Assembly (NCBI GenBank): GCA_052170555.1
Contig: JBQNAI010000004.1
Location: 1-64,000 of the forward strand
Direction of reading: 5' to 3'
DNA length: 64,000 nt
Source: Scybalousia_A sp052170555
GTDB taxonomy: Bacteria > Bacteroidota > Bacteroidia > Bacteroidales > P3
The notes below the pieces were generated by a model, which did no database searches, was not told the DNA's origin, and worked only from the letters and a program-made list of their open reading frames with translations. Below, piece by piece: positions 41,976 to 51,742 of this stretch. Position numbers and translations under genes: made by a program. Positions within the stretch are counted from its first letter, which is position 1, and every line of letters begins with the position of its first letter.

Positions 41976-44126
41976 CTATTGCCTTGTTTGAATAAGAATT
42001 TCCAGCATCTTAATAGCGGAGTCTGCGACCTTAGTACCTGGACCAAATAAGGCAGCAACTCCAGAATCAAATAAAAATTGATAGTCTTGAGGAGGAATAA
42101 CACCACCAGCAACAACAATAATGTCTTCTCTTCCTAACTTTTTCAATTCATTTATAACTTGAGGGACTAGAGTTTTATGTCCGGCAGCCAAAGAACTGAC
42201 GCCAAGTATGTGAACATCATTTTCAACAGCTTGTCTAGCACTTTCTTCTGGTGTTTGGAACAAAGGACCCATATCAACATCAAAACCTATGTCTGCATAT
42301 CCTGTTGCTACCACCTTAGCTCCTCTATCATGTCCGTCTTGTCCCATCTTTGCAACCATAATTCTCGGACGTCTTCCTTCCATTTCAGCAAACTCATCAC
42401 AGAGTTTTTGTGCCTTTTGGAAGTTATCGTTATTCTTTGTATCCTGACTATACACCCCTGAAATCAAATTAATTTTTGCTTTATATCTTCCGAAATGCTC
42501 TTCCAAAGCATAAGAAATCTCGCCCAAGGATGCACGCTTCCTTGCTGCATTTATACTAAGTTCCAAAAGATTTCCTTCTCCCGATGCGGCACAGTTGGAC
42601 AGGGTCCTCAACGCTTGTTGACAATCCTCCTCATTTCTTTCAGATCTTAACTTATTTAATCGCTTTATTTGAGCTTCACGAACAGCCGTATTATCAATCT
42701 CCAAAGTGTCTATCGCCTCTTCATGTTCCAAGCGATATTTATTAACACCCAATATAGTATCTATTCCACTGTCTATTCTCGCTTGTTTTCTTGCAGAGGA
42801 CTCTTCAATTCTCATTTTAGGAATACCTGATTCTATCGCAGTAGCCATACCACCTAATTTTTCTACTTCTTGAATATGTCCCCATGCACGATGAGCCAAT
42901 TCATTAGTTAGAGACTCTACGTAATAACTTCCTGCCCATGGATCAAGCGAGCGACAAATATCTGTTTCTTCTTGCAGATATATCTGTGTGTTTCTTGCAA
43001 TACGTGCTGAAAAATCAGTAGGTAGAGCAATAGCTTCATCTAATGCGTTAGTATGTAATGACTGCGTATGTCCTAATGCCGCACCCATAGCTTCAATACA
43101 AGTCCTTCCAACATTATTGAATGGATCCTGTTCTGTCAAAGACCAACCTGATGTTTGTGAATGCGTTCTCAATGCAAGAGATTTAGGATTTTGTGGATTG
43201 AATTGATTGATTATTTTGGCCCATAGCATTCTTGCTGCACGCATTTTTGCAATCTCCATAAAATGATTCATACCTATTCCCCAGAAGAAAGATAAACGCG
43301 GTGCAAATGCATCAACTGTCATCCCGGCATTAATACCTGCCCGGATGTATTCCAATCCGTCGGCCAACGTATAAGCCATTTCTATATCTGCAGTTGCACC
43401 TGCTTCTTGCATATGATAACCTGAGATAGAAATAGAGTTGAATTTAGGCATATTTTGGGAGGTATATGCAAATATATCTGCTATAATTTTCATTGAAGGC
43501 TTAGGAGGATAGATGTAAGTGTTACGAACCATGAACTCCTTTAAAATATCATTTTGTATGGTGCCTGCCAGTTGGTCTTGCTTCACTCCTTGTTCTTCTG
43601 CAGCTATTATATAGAAAGCTAAAACGGGTAAAACTGCTCCGTTCATAGTCATTGAGACGGACATTTTACCAAGATCAATTTGATCGAACAAGATTTTCAT
43701 ATCTAGAATACTATCAACAGCTACGCCGGCTTTACCAACATCACCCACAACTCGTGGATGGTCGGAGTCATATCCCCTATGAGTAGGTAAGTCAAAGGCA
43801 ACAGATAAACCTTTCTGCCCTGCGGCGATGTTTCGTCTGTAAAAGGCGTTACTTTCTTCCGCTGTGGAGAAACCTGCGTACTGACGGATTGTCCAAGGTC
43901 GCATAACATACATAGTAGAATATGGTCCTCTTAAAAAAGGTGTGACACCTGCTGCATAATTTAAATGTTCCATCCCTTCTAGGTCAATTTTACCGTATGC
44001 AGGCTTTACTGGAATCTGTTCCGGTGTCATCCAACTCTTTTCATTTCCAACCTTTTGCTCCCAATCGTGAAAACTCTCATATTTGTAAGGAGTTTTAAAA
44101 TTAATGTTATCAAAATTAGGTCTCAT
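41976..44126 (-). CDS. Methylmalonyl-CoA mutase large (alpha) subunit
   Basis: A 716-residue B12-dependent enzyme that interconverts succinyl-CoA and methylmalonyl-CoA on the way to propionate. The TIM-barrel half has TMYVMRPWTIRQYAGFSTAE, QKGLSVAFDLPTHRGYDSDH, VSISGYHMQEAGATADIEMA-type and RTHSQTSGWSLTEQDPFNN blocks. The C-terminal cobalamin-binding domain has the DxHxxG signature in KMGQDGHDRGAKVVATG (about residue 595) and VVAGGVIPPQDY. Length is normal. The small beta subunit, usually directly upstream, is absent here; a perfect promoter lies there instead. Another possibility is that the partner is elsewhere in the genome. Confidence 0.95.
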   Translation of the reverse strand: MRPNFDNINFKTPYKYESFHDWEQKVGNEKSWMTPEQIPVKPAYGKIDLEGMEHLNYAAGVTPFLRGPYSTMYVMRPWTIRQYAGFSTAEESNAFYRRNIAAGQKGLSVAFDLPTHRGYDSDHPRVVGDVGKAGVAVDSILDMKILFDQIDLGKMSVSMTMNGAVLPVLAFYIIAAEEQGVKQDQLAGTIQNDILKEFMVRNTYIYPPKPSMKIIADIFAYTSQNMPKFNSISISGYHMQEAGATADIEMAYTLADGLEYIRAGINAGMTVDAFAPRLSFFWGIGMNHFMEIAKMRAARMLWAKIINQFNPQNPKSLALRTHSQTSGWSLTEQDPFNNVGRTCIEAMGAALGHTQSLHTNALDEAIALPTDFSARIARNTQIYLQEETDICRSLDPWAGSYYVESLTNELAHRAWGHIQEVEKLGGMATAIESGIPKMRIEESSARKQARIDSGIDTILGVNKYRLEHEEAIDTLEIDNTAVREAQIKRLNKLRSERNEEDCQQALRTLSNCAASGEGNLLELSINAARKRASLGEISYALEEHFGRYKAKINLISGVYSQDTKNNDNFQKAQKLCDEFAEMEGRRPRIMVAKMGQDGHDRGAKVVATGYADIGFDVDMGPLFQTPEESARQAVENDVHILGVSSLAAGHKTLVPQVINELKKLGREDIIVVAGGVIPPQDYQFLFDSGVAALFGPGTKVADSAIKMLEILIQTRQ

Positions 44127-44164
44127 ATCATAAGTGTTTTTTTATTTTCATTCCTAAACGACTG

Positions 44165-44172
44165 CAAAGATA
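44165..44172 (-). promoter_or_regulatory. Methylmalonyl-CoA mutase promoter (-7 box TATCTTTG)
   Basis: The minus-strand TATCTTTG is a perfect box 38 bp before the mutase ATG. It shows that the large subunit is transcribed separately from any small subunit. Confidence 0.75.
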
Positions 44173-44296
44173 ATATGTTTTTTTCAATTGATGTCTTTTT
44201 TAAGGAATTTATTATACTTGAAAGTTAGTATGAATAACGATTTATTTCAATGTAAATTTGGATGCATAACGTGATTTTTTTATAACAGAAGATTAA

Positions 44297-44380
44297 TGTC
44301 ACAAAACAGCAAATTCTTTTCAAAAAAGGATTTGCTAATGTCAAGAAAGAATTTATTAATGTCTCACTTTAATTTTTTGT
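44297..44380. repeat. Four-unit 21-bp array in a divergent spacer
   Basis: Units at 44297-44317, 44318-44338, 44339-44359 and 44360-44380. Cores are TGTCACAAAAC, a TTTCAAAAAAG type, TGTCAAGAAAG and TGTCTCACTTT. It lies between the divergent mutase and TetR genes. The 510-bp spacer holds these units and two promoters only. Confidence 0.88.
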
Positions 44381-44522
44381 TTTGTAAAATGTTGATTTTT
44401 AATACTCAGTATATATTAGTGATTATATGTTATGCTATAATATTTCGTACTCAGATATTAGTATATTGTGAAAAAATTTAATAAAAAACTAAAAAAACTT
44501 TTTGAGTTTTAAAAGTTTTCTG

Positions 44523-44530
44523 TAATTTTG
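44523..44530 (+). promoter_or_regulatory. TetR/RND operon promoter (-7 box TAATTTTG)
   Basis: A perfect TAnnTTTG box, 106 bp before the TetR start. The regulator probably binds in this stretch; no clear palindrome was identified. Confidence 0.6.
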
Positions 44531-44636
44531 TAAAATAATTTTTAATGAATCGCAATAGTATGGTGTGTAATATAGTATACCGTGTATTCGGATGATGAAA
44601 ATAACGCATTTATCTACAAAATAAAAGATCGGAATA

Positions 44637-45269
44637 GTGGATTACAAAGAGAAAATAATGGAAGAGTTTATCAAACAGTTTCTTACCAAGGACTGTAGGG
44701 ATATTAAGGTGGATGAAATAGCAGAAAATCTGGGTATTAGCAAGCGTACGATTTATGAAAACTTTGATTCTAAAAATGAAATCGTAAGACAGACACTCCA
44801 AAATTATCAACAGATGTCTCAAATTAAGATTTTGGAGCTTTGTAATGCCGAAACAAATCCTTTGAAAAAGATTTTACAAATATCATTTGTAATGTTGGAA
44901 TATGCAAGAGAGATATCAATTGCACGACTAATAGGTTTGAGAAAGCATTATCCTGAGATAGCAGAAGATTTGATAACAATTCATGTGCAGTTTATGAGGG
45001 AAAATATATTGAAGCTATATACGAAAGCACAAGAAGAAGGATATATTTTTATGGAAGTTGAATTTGAGTTTTTACTTGCACTATTACTGGGAGGGGAAAA
45101 AAATCCTAATCAAAAAATTATGCATTTTATGGGGAAGGAATTTGAAGTATTGAGACTCCTTACTGCACATTTTTTTACAATTATTAGAGGTGTTTCTACA
45201 ATGAAAGGTGTCAAGGTATGTGATGCTTACTATAAGGAATATTTACAGGAAAAGATTTTTACTAAATAA
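44637..45269 (+). CDS. TetR/AcrR-family transcriptional regulator
   Basis: A 210-residue one-domain-per-part regulator. The N-terminal TetR helix-turn-helix is visible as DIKVDEIAENLGISKRTIYENFDSKNEIV (quoted in parts: DEIAENLGISKRTIYENF). The C-terminal ligand domain is helical. It is the first gene of an RND efflux operon and most likely represses it, as in AcrR and other regulators encoded beside pumps. The start is GTG 44637 (DYKEKIMEEF); an ATG at 44658 (codon 8) is an alternative, but the longer N-terminus fits the family. It is 32 bp before the TolC-like gene, in the same direction. Confidence 0.88.
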   Translation: MDYKEKIMEEFIKQFLTKDCRDIKVDEIAENLGISKRTIYENFDSKNEIVRQTLQNYQQMSQIKILELCNAETNPLKKILQISFVMLEYAREISIARLIGLRKHYPEIAEDLITIHVQFMRENILKLYTKAQEEGYIFMEVEFEFLLALLLGGEKNPNQKIMHFMGKEFEVLRLLTAHFFTIIRGVSTMKGVKVCDAYYKEYLQEKIFTK

Positions 45270-45301
45270 TTAATAGATAATATAAACAATAATAGCAAAA
45301 A

Positions 45302-46687
45302 ATGAAAAAAAGAATAAGAATCATCGGTACTTTGTTTCTTTCCTTTGTGATGCTGGGAGGGGGAAATATAGGGGCTCAAAATTCCGAGAACAAAACATTT
45401 TTTGATAATGAAAATACAAAAGAAATTTTGCGATTGGATTTGAAAACAGCTCTTTTTATTGCTCACAATAACAACCCCACTCTTCAAGTAGCTGATTTGG
45501 AAATTCAAAGAGTTGATTATTCAAGGAAAGAAACTATGGGTAGTTTACTGCCAAGTGTTTCTGCAACTGGGCAGTATACCAACAACGTTATGAAAAGTGT
45601 TATGTTTATGCCTGCGAGTATGAGTGCAATGATGGGTGGTGCTTCTTACATGGAAATAGGTTATAAGAATTCTTATACTGCCACTATCTCAGCTCAGATG
45701 CCTATTGTCAATTTTGCACTTTGGGAGTCTTTGAAATCCAAACAAGTAGATATAGATCTGATAATTGAAAAGGCACGATCTTCTTCTCTTGATATGACAA
45801 AACAGGTTAAAGATGCATATTACGGAGTTTTATTGGCAAACGCTTCCCTAAAAGTTTTGGAACAAAGTATAAATAATGCAAAGGAAGCTTTAAAAACTAC
45901 AAAGGCAGCTTATGAACATGGTGTTTCTAGTGAATACGATTATCTTAGAGCACAAGTACAAGTAAATAATTTGAACCCAACTTATATAAATGCTAAAAAT
46001 GGTGTGGATTTGGCAATACTACAGTTGAAGATGCTATTATCACTGCCAGAGACACAAGAGGTAGAGGTGACGGAAAGTTTGCAAGATTATGAAAACAACT
46101 TTTCTTTGTTGAATGAATTCGAATCTAATAGAACATTAGTCAGCAATACCGAATTAAGACAGTTAGATTTAAACATAGCATCATTGCGGCATAACTTAAA
46201 GATGATCAAATATCAGCATTTGCCATCACTTGCCGCCTTTGGGCAATATTCATATTTGACTCAGGCAGAAGATTTCAAAGTTTCAGATTACAAATGGGTT
46301 TCTTCGGCGATGGTAGGATTGACATTGAGTATCCCTATATTCAAAGGGAATACAGTAGTTAATAAACAAAAACAAATAGAGTTGTCATTGAAAGAATTAC
46401 AGTTGCAGAGGAATTACCTTAGTGTTGGAAAAGATATTCAAATTCAGAGTACTTTAAAAAGTATGAACGCAGCAAAGCAACAATTAATCGTGAATAAGCA
46501 AGCCATTGTGCAGGCCGAGAGAGGTTATCAGATAGCTAAGGTACGTTATTCCACAGGTAGTGGGACTATATTGGAACTTAATGATAGTGAGTTAGCTTTA
46601 ACTCAAAGTCGTTTGAACTATCAGCAAGCTATATACGATTATTTGTCTGCTCAATCAAATTATGAGAAAGTTGTAGGAAGAGAATAG
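45302..46687 (+). CDS. TolC-family outer membrane efflux protein (RND operon)
   Basis: A 461-residue outer-membrane factor. The signal peptide ends about residue 26 (GNIGAQ). The LRLDLKTALFIAHNNNPTLQ start, two internal repeats of coiled-coil helices (for example KQVKDAYYGVLLANASLKVL) and beta stretches such as MVGLTLSIPIFKG are typical. It makes the outer-membrane duct for the MFP and RND pump encoded next. It is distinct from the TolC-like protein at 20263, so this window has two export channels. A 193-bp gap with a repeat array separates it from the MFP gene. Confidence 0.92.
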   Translation: MKKRIRIIGTLFLSFVMLGGGNIGAQNSENKTFFDNENTKEILRLDLKTALFIAHNNNPTLQVADLEIQRVDYSRKETMGSLLPSVSATGQYTNNVMKSVMFMPASMSAMMGGASYMEIGYKNSYTATISAQMPIVNFALWESLKSKQVDIDLIIEKARSSSLDMTKQVKDAYYGVLLANASLKVLEQSINNAKEALKTTKAAYEHGVSSEYDYLRAQVQVNNLNPTYINAKNGVDLAILQLKMLLSLPETQEVEVTESLQDYENNFSLLNEFESNRTLVSNTELRQLDLNIASLRHNLKMIKYQHLPSLAAFGQYSYLTQAEDFKVSDYKWVSSAMVGLTLSIPIFKGNTVVNKQKQIELSLKELQLQRNYLSVGKDIQIQSTLKSMNAAKQQLIVNKQAIVQAERGYQIAKVRYSTGSGTILELNDSELALTQSRLNYQQAIYDYLSAQSNYEKVVGRE

Positions 46688-46765
46688 TATTGCATTAAGA
46701 AAAAAAAGAGTTTTTTTATATGCTTTGAAATTAAGAAAAAATAATTTGAAGAAAATAATGTGGCG

Positions 46766-46833
46766 TATTAATAAAATAAAGTGTGAGATTAATAAAATAA
46801 AGTGAGACTTTGATTTATTGAAGTTTGACATGG
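46766..46833. repeat. 21-bp array between TolC and MFP genes
   Basis: Units at 46780-46800 (AGTGTGAGATT), 46801-46821 (AGTGAGACTTT) and a partial one from 46822 (AGTTTGACATGG). It lies within an operon and not at an end, so simple termination is unlikely, though a partial attenuator is possible. Confidence 0.85.
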
Positions 46834-46880
46834 ATTTTGTATGAATAAAAATTAAAAAAACAGATAAACATATTAGTAAA

Positions 46881-47906
46881 ATGAATAGAAAAAATATCGC
46901 AAAAATATTGATGATTATCTCAATATTGCCTTTAGTTTTCATTTCTTGTTCAAAGAATAATGTTGAGGAAGATACAAAACAAGATGAGACTATTAGAGTT
47001 CAAGTTGAACAGGTGTCAATACAAGAGATTGACCAAATATATGATTTTACTTCAACGATAGAACCTATGTACAAAAATTATATTTCTTCTGCAGGAGGAA
47101 CGAGAATAGATAAAATTTTTGTGGAAGTAGGTGACCGTGTAGTGAAAGGTCAAACACTGGTTAGGATGGAAAATACAAATGTTGCAACTGCACAAGCTCA
47201 ATTAGATAATTTGGGGATAGAACTTGCCAGAGTCAAAGCCTTATATCAATCTGGAGGCACGAGTAAACAGCAATTGGATCAGTTACAAGTACAGTATGAT
47301 GTTGCAAAAAAGAATATAGCAAATCTGAAAACGAATATAAACTTGACATCTCCAATAACTGGAGTTGTAACTTTGAGAAACTTTGACAATGGAGACGTGG
47401 CAGGTTCTTCTCCTATACTTCAAGTTATGCAAATTTCTCCTGTAAAAGTGAAATTCTCTATTAATGAAAGTTTTTATTCAAAAATAAAATTGGGGATGCA
47501 AGTTTCGGTAAAAGTTGAAGTGTTTGGAGACGAGCAATTTAATGGGAAAATTATGCTAATTTCTCCAATTATTGATCCAACTTCTAGGACATTTTATGTA
47601 GAAGCTCAATTTAATAATGCAAATCAAAAACTTAGACCCGGTATGTTCGGACGTGCAGAGTTAAATTTCGGGCGTGCAAATACAATACTTGTAAATGATA
47701 AGGCTGTAGTTAAACAAAATGGAACAAATGATAAGTACGTTTATGTAGTTAATAAAAAAAATACTGTTGACTATCGTAAGATTACGATAGGTAGAAGACT
47801 TGGGGACAAGTATGCAGTACTAGACGGACTGAAGGATGGAGAAAAAGTTGTTGTGTCTGACTACAATAAATTGAAGAAAGGTGCCAAAATTACTATTGTT
47901 AAGTAG
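46881..47906 (+). CDS. RND efflux periplasmic adaptor (membrane fusion protein)
   Basis: A 341-residue lipoprotein adaptor with a lipobox (VFISC at about residue 23). The lipoyl half-motifs are visible as GGTRIDKIFVEVGDRVVKGQ and NLTSPITGVVTLRNFDNGD, with a short helical hairpin between (YQSGGTSKQQLDQLQVQYD). The beta-barrel has LRPGMFGRAELNFG, and a membrane-proximal domain ends in LKKGAKITIVK. It links the inner-membrane RND pump encoded next to the TolC-like channel before it. It is 43 bp upstream of the RND gene. Confidence 0.93.
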   Translation: MNRKNIAKILMIISILPLVFISCSKNNVEEDTKQDETIRVQVEQVSIQEIDQIYDFTSTIEPMYKNYISSAGGTRIDKIFVEVGDRVVKGQTLVRMENTNVATAQAQLDNLGIELARVKALYQSGGTSKQQLDQLQVQYDVAKKNIANLKTNINLTSPITGVVTLRNFDNGDVAGSSPILQVMQISPVKVKFSINESFYSKIKLGMQVSVKVEVFGDEQFNGKIMLISPIIDPTSRTFYVEAQFNNANQKLRPGMFGRAELNFGRANTILVNDKAVVKQNGTNDKYVYVVNKKNTVDYRKITIGRRLGDKYAVLDGLKDGEKVVVSDYNKLKKGAKITIVK

Positions 47907-47949
47907 ATATAAATGTTTAGTGATAACACAGTAAAAAATATTAATAATA

Positions 47950-50900
47950 ATGAGTGTTTATGAATCATCGGTAAAGAGACCTGTACTTGTATCTATTGCT
48001 TTTATAGCAGTAATGATAATGGGTGTCTTTTCGTACAGTAAATTGAGCATAGATTTGTTGCCAGATTTTGATATGAATATGGCAATAGTTATAGTTACTT
48101 ATCCAAATGCAAGTGCAGAGGATGTAGAGAATAATGTTACTAAAATATTAGAGACAACACTTTCCACGGTGAGTGACTTAAAGAGAGTATCTTCCACATC
48201 CAAAGATAATGTTTCAATGGTTACTGTAGAATTTAACTGGGGAACAGATTTGGATGAGGGAGTTAATGATATACGAGATAAATTAGAGTTGGTGAGGAGA
48301 AGTTTGCCTGATGGGGCATCTTCACCTATGATACTTAAGTTGTCTACCTCTATGATGCCTATTGCTATTTATTCAGTGAATGCCCAGGAAAGCATGTCTG
48401 CACTGTATAAGATTTTGGATGATAATCTATCTAATCCATTGCAAAGAATAGAGGGGGTAGGCTCTGTTACAATCTCGGGGGCACCTCAAAGAGAGATTGT
48501 AGCATTAGTTGATCCACAGAAAATGGAAGCATATAACTTGACGGTGGAATCTATAGGTAGTCGTATAGCAGCGGAAAATATTAATATACCTTCTGGAAAA
48601 TTTTATGTAGGTAATGAATCCTATACATTACGTATTGAAGGTGAATACAAGGAGAGTGAATTGTTGAAAGATATTGTTGTGACTAATTATGGTGGTCCTG
48701 TATACCTTAGAGACGTTGCGACGGTTAGAGATTCTTTACAAGAAAAAGTTCAAGAGAGTTTTGTAAGTGGTAGGAAGGGTGCGACAGTTGTTATTTCAAA
48801 ACAAAACGGAGCTAACTCTGTTGAAGTGATGAATAAAATAAATAAAGCATTACCTGAAATACAAAAAAAACTACCACCAGATATTCACATTGCCGAGATA
48901 ATGAATACGACGGACAATATTAACAACTCAATAAATTCGTTGAAAGAAACGATATTGCTTGCTTTTGTTTTTGTTATCGTTGTCATAATGTATTTCTTGG
49001 GTCAATGGCGTGCTGCATTGATTGTAATCATTACAATTCCAGTTTCGTTGATTGGTGCATTTATCTATTTGTTTGCGACGGGTAATACATTGAATATTAT
49101 TTCAATGTCAGCTTTGACTATATCAATTGGAATGGTTGTGGATGATGCCATAGTGGTTATGGAAAACGTTAACAAACATATAGAAAGAGGGGCAGCACCT
49201 CGTGAAGCTGCTATATATGGAACTAATGAGGTTGCAAATGCTGTGGTAGCTTCTACACTCACTCTAATAGCAGTATTTTTCCCTTTTACAATGCTCGGAG
49301 GTATGGCTGGTATTATGTTTAAACAATTAGGTTGGATGATGTGTATTATTATGGTTGTATCAATAGTGTGTGCATTGACTCTAACGCCTATGCTTTGTTC
49401 TGTAATATATAAACGTCACAAAAAACTTAGAGGAGAGTCAAAGACACAGAAATCTAATGTTCTGATAAAGATGCGTGATATTATCCAGCGGCAGTTAAAT
49501 GTTTTAGATAACGGTTATGAAAAGATTCTTGCATGGTGCGTTCGTCACAAACCGACTACAATAATTGTCGCATTTATTGTATTTATTTTTTCTTTGCTTT
49601 TGATAAAATTCATAGGTACAGACTTTATTCCTGCATCTGATAACGCACAAATAAGCGGTAGTATAGAACTTCCAGCAGGTGCGAGTATGGAAAGAAGCAG
49701 AGTTATTGCAGAACGCTTTTATAATTATGCAAAAGCAAAATTTCCTGAGATGAAATATATGTATTACACAATAGGAACTGCTTCTGAGGATGAAAATAAT
49801 TCGTTCATTTTGATGCAAACTTCTGGAGATAACTGTATTTCGTTCCGTATGAAGTTTGTAGATATTGCTGAACGCAAAAGAACTATATATGACATGGCAG
49901 ATTTGATGCGTGAGCAGATAGCTTCATATCCAGAAATTGCTCGTTCTTCCGTTATACCAGGAGGTCAACAAGGAGGTATGACGGGAGGCTCAAATATAGA
50001 GGTGGATATTTATGGTTATGACTTTGAAACTACAACTAATATTGCTAAACAATACAAAGAAAGGATGAGTCGCATGAAAGGTCTGAAAGATGTGACTATT
50101 TCTAGACAAGACTATACTCCTCAATTCAATTTGGAATTTGACAGAGAGAAGCTTGCAGAGAACGGATTGAGTGTTTCTAGTGCTGCTACTTTTGTTCGCA
50201 ATCGTATGAATGGAATGACTGCTTCATTATTTAGAGAAGATGGAGATGAATACAAAATTAAGGTACGTTATGCCGAAGAATTTCGTAAAAGTATTGAAGA
50301 TATAGAAAATATTACATTGTATGGGTCTACAGGTAAGCCTATCAAATTGAGAGAAGTAGCGAAAGTTGTGGAAAAATTTGCTCCTCCTCAAATAGAACGT
50401 CAAGATAGGGAACGTATAGTCAAGGTTACAGCTACATTGTCGGGAACAACTATAGATAAAGCAAAGGTAGGTATTGACAATATCACAAATGAATTAAGCA
50501 TACCATCAAACATAGGAATTGAAATCGGAGGAACAATTGAAGATCAAAAGGATTCTTTCGGAGATATAGGACTTTTAGGGGTTATAATCATTATTTTGGT
50601 TTATTCCGTTATGGCAGGACAGTTTGAAAGTTTCCGTTCACCATTCATAATAATGTTTTCCGTTCCGTTTGCATTGACAGGAATGTTTTTGGGTCTTTGG
50701 ATGACGGGAGGAACAATAAATATGATGTCGTTAATAGGTGCAATAATGTTGATAGGTATTGTAGTTAAGAATGGAATTGTACTTGTTGATTATATCAATT
50801 TGAATAGAGAGAGGGGAATGAGTATTATCAATTCGATAGTGTTGGGAGGTAAATCACGTTTGCGTCCCGTACTCATGACAACCGCAACAACTGTCTTAGG

Positions 50901-51099
50901 TATGTTGCCAATGGCAATAGGAATAGGCGAAGGTTCAGAGCTGTGGCAACCGATGGGCATAGTAATTGTATTTGGTTTAACGGTATCTACTCTTGTTACT
51001 TTGGTACTTATTCCAACTATTTATGGAACATTCGCAGCAAGAAAATTGAACAGTCAAAGAAAACAACTAAGAAATAAAATTAGAAAGGAGAATGCGTAA
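47950..51099 (+). CDS. RND multidrug/solute efflux transporter (AcrB/HAE1-like)
   Basis: A 1049-residue inner-membrane pump with twelve helices and two large periplasmic loops, driven by protons. Visible: the N-terminal SVKRPVLVSIAFIAVMIMGV helix, DLLPDFDMNMAIVIVTYPNA, the helix-4 motif ISMSALTISIGMVVDDAIVVMEN (with the two adjacent aspartates of the proton relay), GTDFIPASDNAQISGSIELP, and in the second half LIGAIMLIGIVVKNGIVLVDYINL. Length matches the family. Its stop overlaps the start of the small PII-like gene by one base (TAATG). It could pump drugs, bile-salt-like or other solutes. Confidence 0.95.
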   Translation: MSVYESSVKRPVLVSIAFIAVMIMGVFSYSKLSIDLLPDFDMNMAIVIVTYPNASAEDVENNVTKILETTLSTVSDLKRVSSTSKDNVSMVTVEFNWGTDLDEGVNDIRDKLELVRRSLPDGASSPMILKLSTSMMPIAIYSVNAQESMSALYKILDDNLSNPLQRIEGVGSVTISGAPQREIVALVDPQKMEAYNLTVESIGSRIAAENINIPSGKFYVGNESYTLRIEGEYKESELLKDIVVTNYGGPVYLRDVATVRDSLQEKVQESFVSGRKGATVVISKQNGANSVEVMNKINKALPEIQKKLPPDIHIAEIMNTTDNINNSINSLKETILLAFVFVIVVIMYFLGQWRAALIVIITIPVSLIGAFIYLFATGNTLNIISMSALTISIGMVVDDAIVVMENVNKHIERGAAPREAAIYGTNEVANAVVASTLTLIAVFFPFTMLGGMAGIMFKQLGWMMCIIMVVSIVCALTLTPMLCSVIYKRHKKLRGESKTQKSNVLIKMRDIIQRQLNVLDNGYEKILAWCVRHKPTTIIVAFIVFIFSLLLIKFIGTDFIPASDNAQISGSIELPAGASMERSRVIAERFYNYAKAKFPEMKYMYYTIGTASEDENNSFILMQTSGDNCISFRMKFVDIAERKRTIYDMADLMREQIASYPEIARSSVIPGGQQGGMTGGSNIEVDIYGYDFETTTNIAKQYKERMSRMKGLKDVTISRQDYTPQFNLEFDREKLAENGLSVSSAATFVRNRMNGMTASLFREDGDEYKIKVRYAEEFRKSIEDIENITLYGSTGKPIKLREVAKVVEKFAPPQIERQDRERIVKVTATLSGTTIDKAKVGIDNITNELSIPSNIGIEIGGTIEDQKDSFGDIGLLGVIIIILVYSVMAGQFESFRSPFIIMFSVPFALTGMFLGLWMTGGTINMMSLIGAIMLIGIVVKNGIVLVDYINLNRERGMSIINSIVLGGKSRLRPVLMTTATTVLGMLPMAIGIGEGSELWQPMGIVIVFGLTVSTLVTLVLIPTIYGTFAARKLNSQRKQLRNKIRKENA

Positions 51100-51389
51100 T
51101 GAAAGCTGCATTTATAGTATATAATCAAGCATTTGTGAAAGAAGTGGAACAAGTTCTTCATCAATTAAATATTAGAGGTTACACCAAATGGGATGATGTG
51201 AAGGGAAAGGGAAGCAAAACAGGAGAGCCACATTTGGGATCTCATGCATGGCCGAGCAAAAATATGGCAACGCTTTGTATAGTGGATGACAATATTGCAC
51301 CTGTGCTGAAAAAGAGAATACAAGTTTTGGATTCTGATGCACCAGAACAAGGACTTCGTGTATTCTTTTGGGAGGTAGTTGATGTATAA
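51099..51389 (+). CDS. PII-like small protein at end of RND operon
   Basis: A 96-residue protein starting MKAAFIVYNQAFVKEVEQVL. Its order of strands and helices (AAFIVYN; EVEQVLHQLNIRGYTKW; CIVDDNIAPVLKKRIQVLD; GLRVFFWEVVDV) resembles the ferredoxin-like PII/PII-like fold, and small proteins of this kind are often encoded beside transporters. The middle has GSKTGEPHLGSHAWPSKN, resembling the T-loop position. Its start shares a base with the RND stop (TAATG), showing tight translational coupling. The ligand and target are unknown. A terminator follows. Confidence 0.65.
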   Translation: MKAAFIVYNQAFVKEVEQVLHQLNIRGYTKWDDVKGKGSKTGEPHLGSHAWPSKNMATLCIVDDNIAPVLKKRIQVLDSDAPEQGLRVFFWEVVDV

Positions 51390-51471
51390 CAAATCAAGGA
51401 ATAATAAAAACAGAAGAATTCAATTTTAGTAAAGAGATACAAAAATTCGTTTTCATAGATAGTTATTTTTT

Positions 51472-51504
51472 AAGGACAGTTAAATAACACATTTAACTGT
51501 CCTT
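51472..51504 (+). terminator. Terminator of RND operon
   Basis: A perfect 14-bp stem (51472-51485 with 51491-51504) around a 5-base loop, 82 bp past the last stop. The tail TGTTATTG is only partly T-rich. Confidence 0.7.
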
Positions 51505-51618
51505 TGTTATTGTTTGGTAAATATTCAAAAATGACTATTAAAAAATGGCGATGATATTGGAAGATGAAGTATTGATGTTGAGATAAAAAAATTAGTGTTA
51601 AGTAAATTAGAAAATTAA

Positions 51619-51702
51619 AGTGCCGAAACACAAAATTCTTTCTTGAAGTTAGTAAATTCTTTTCAAGAAAGAATTTTGTGTTTCTTGAAAAGAATTTACA
51701 GG
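51619..51702. repeat. Four-unit 21-bp array with perfect 23-bp inverted repeat
   Basis: Units at 51619-51639, 51640-51660, 51661-51681 and 51682-51702. The arms 51625-51647 and 51662-51684 are perfectly complementary over 23 bp. The GTGCCG core recurs at 8836. It lies between co-directional RND operon and hutH, 115 bp past the RND terminator. The 422-bp spacer otherwise holds the terminator and the hutH promoters. Confidence 0.9.
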
Positions 51703-51742
51703 ATAGTAATGATGATTTTTCTTTTTCTTTTTATCATTTGGA

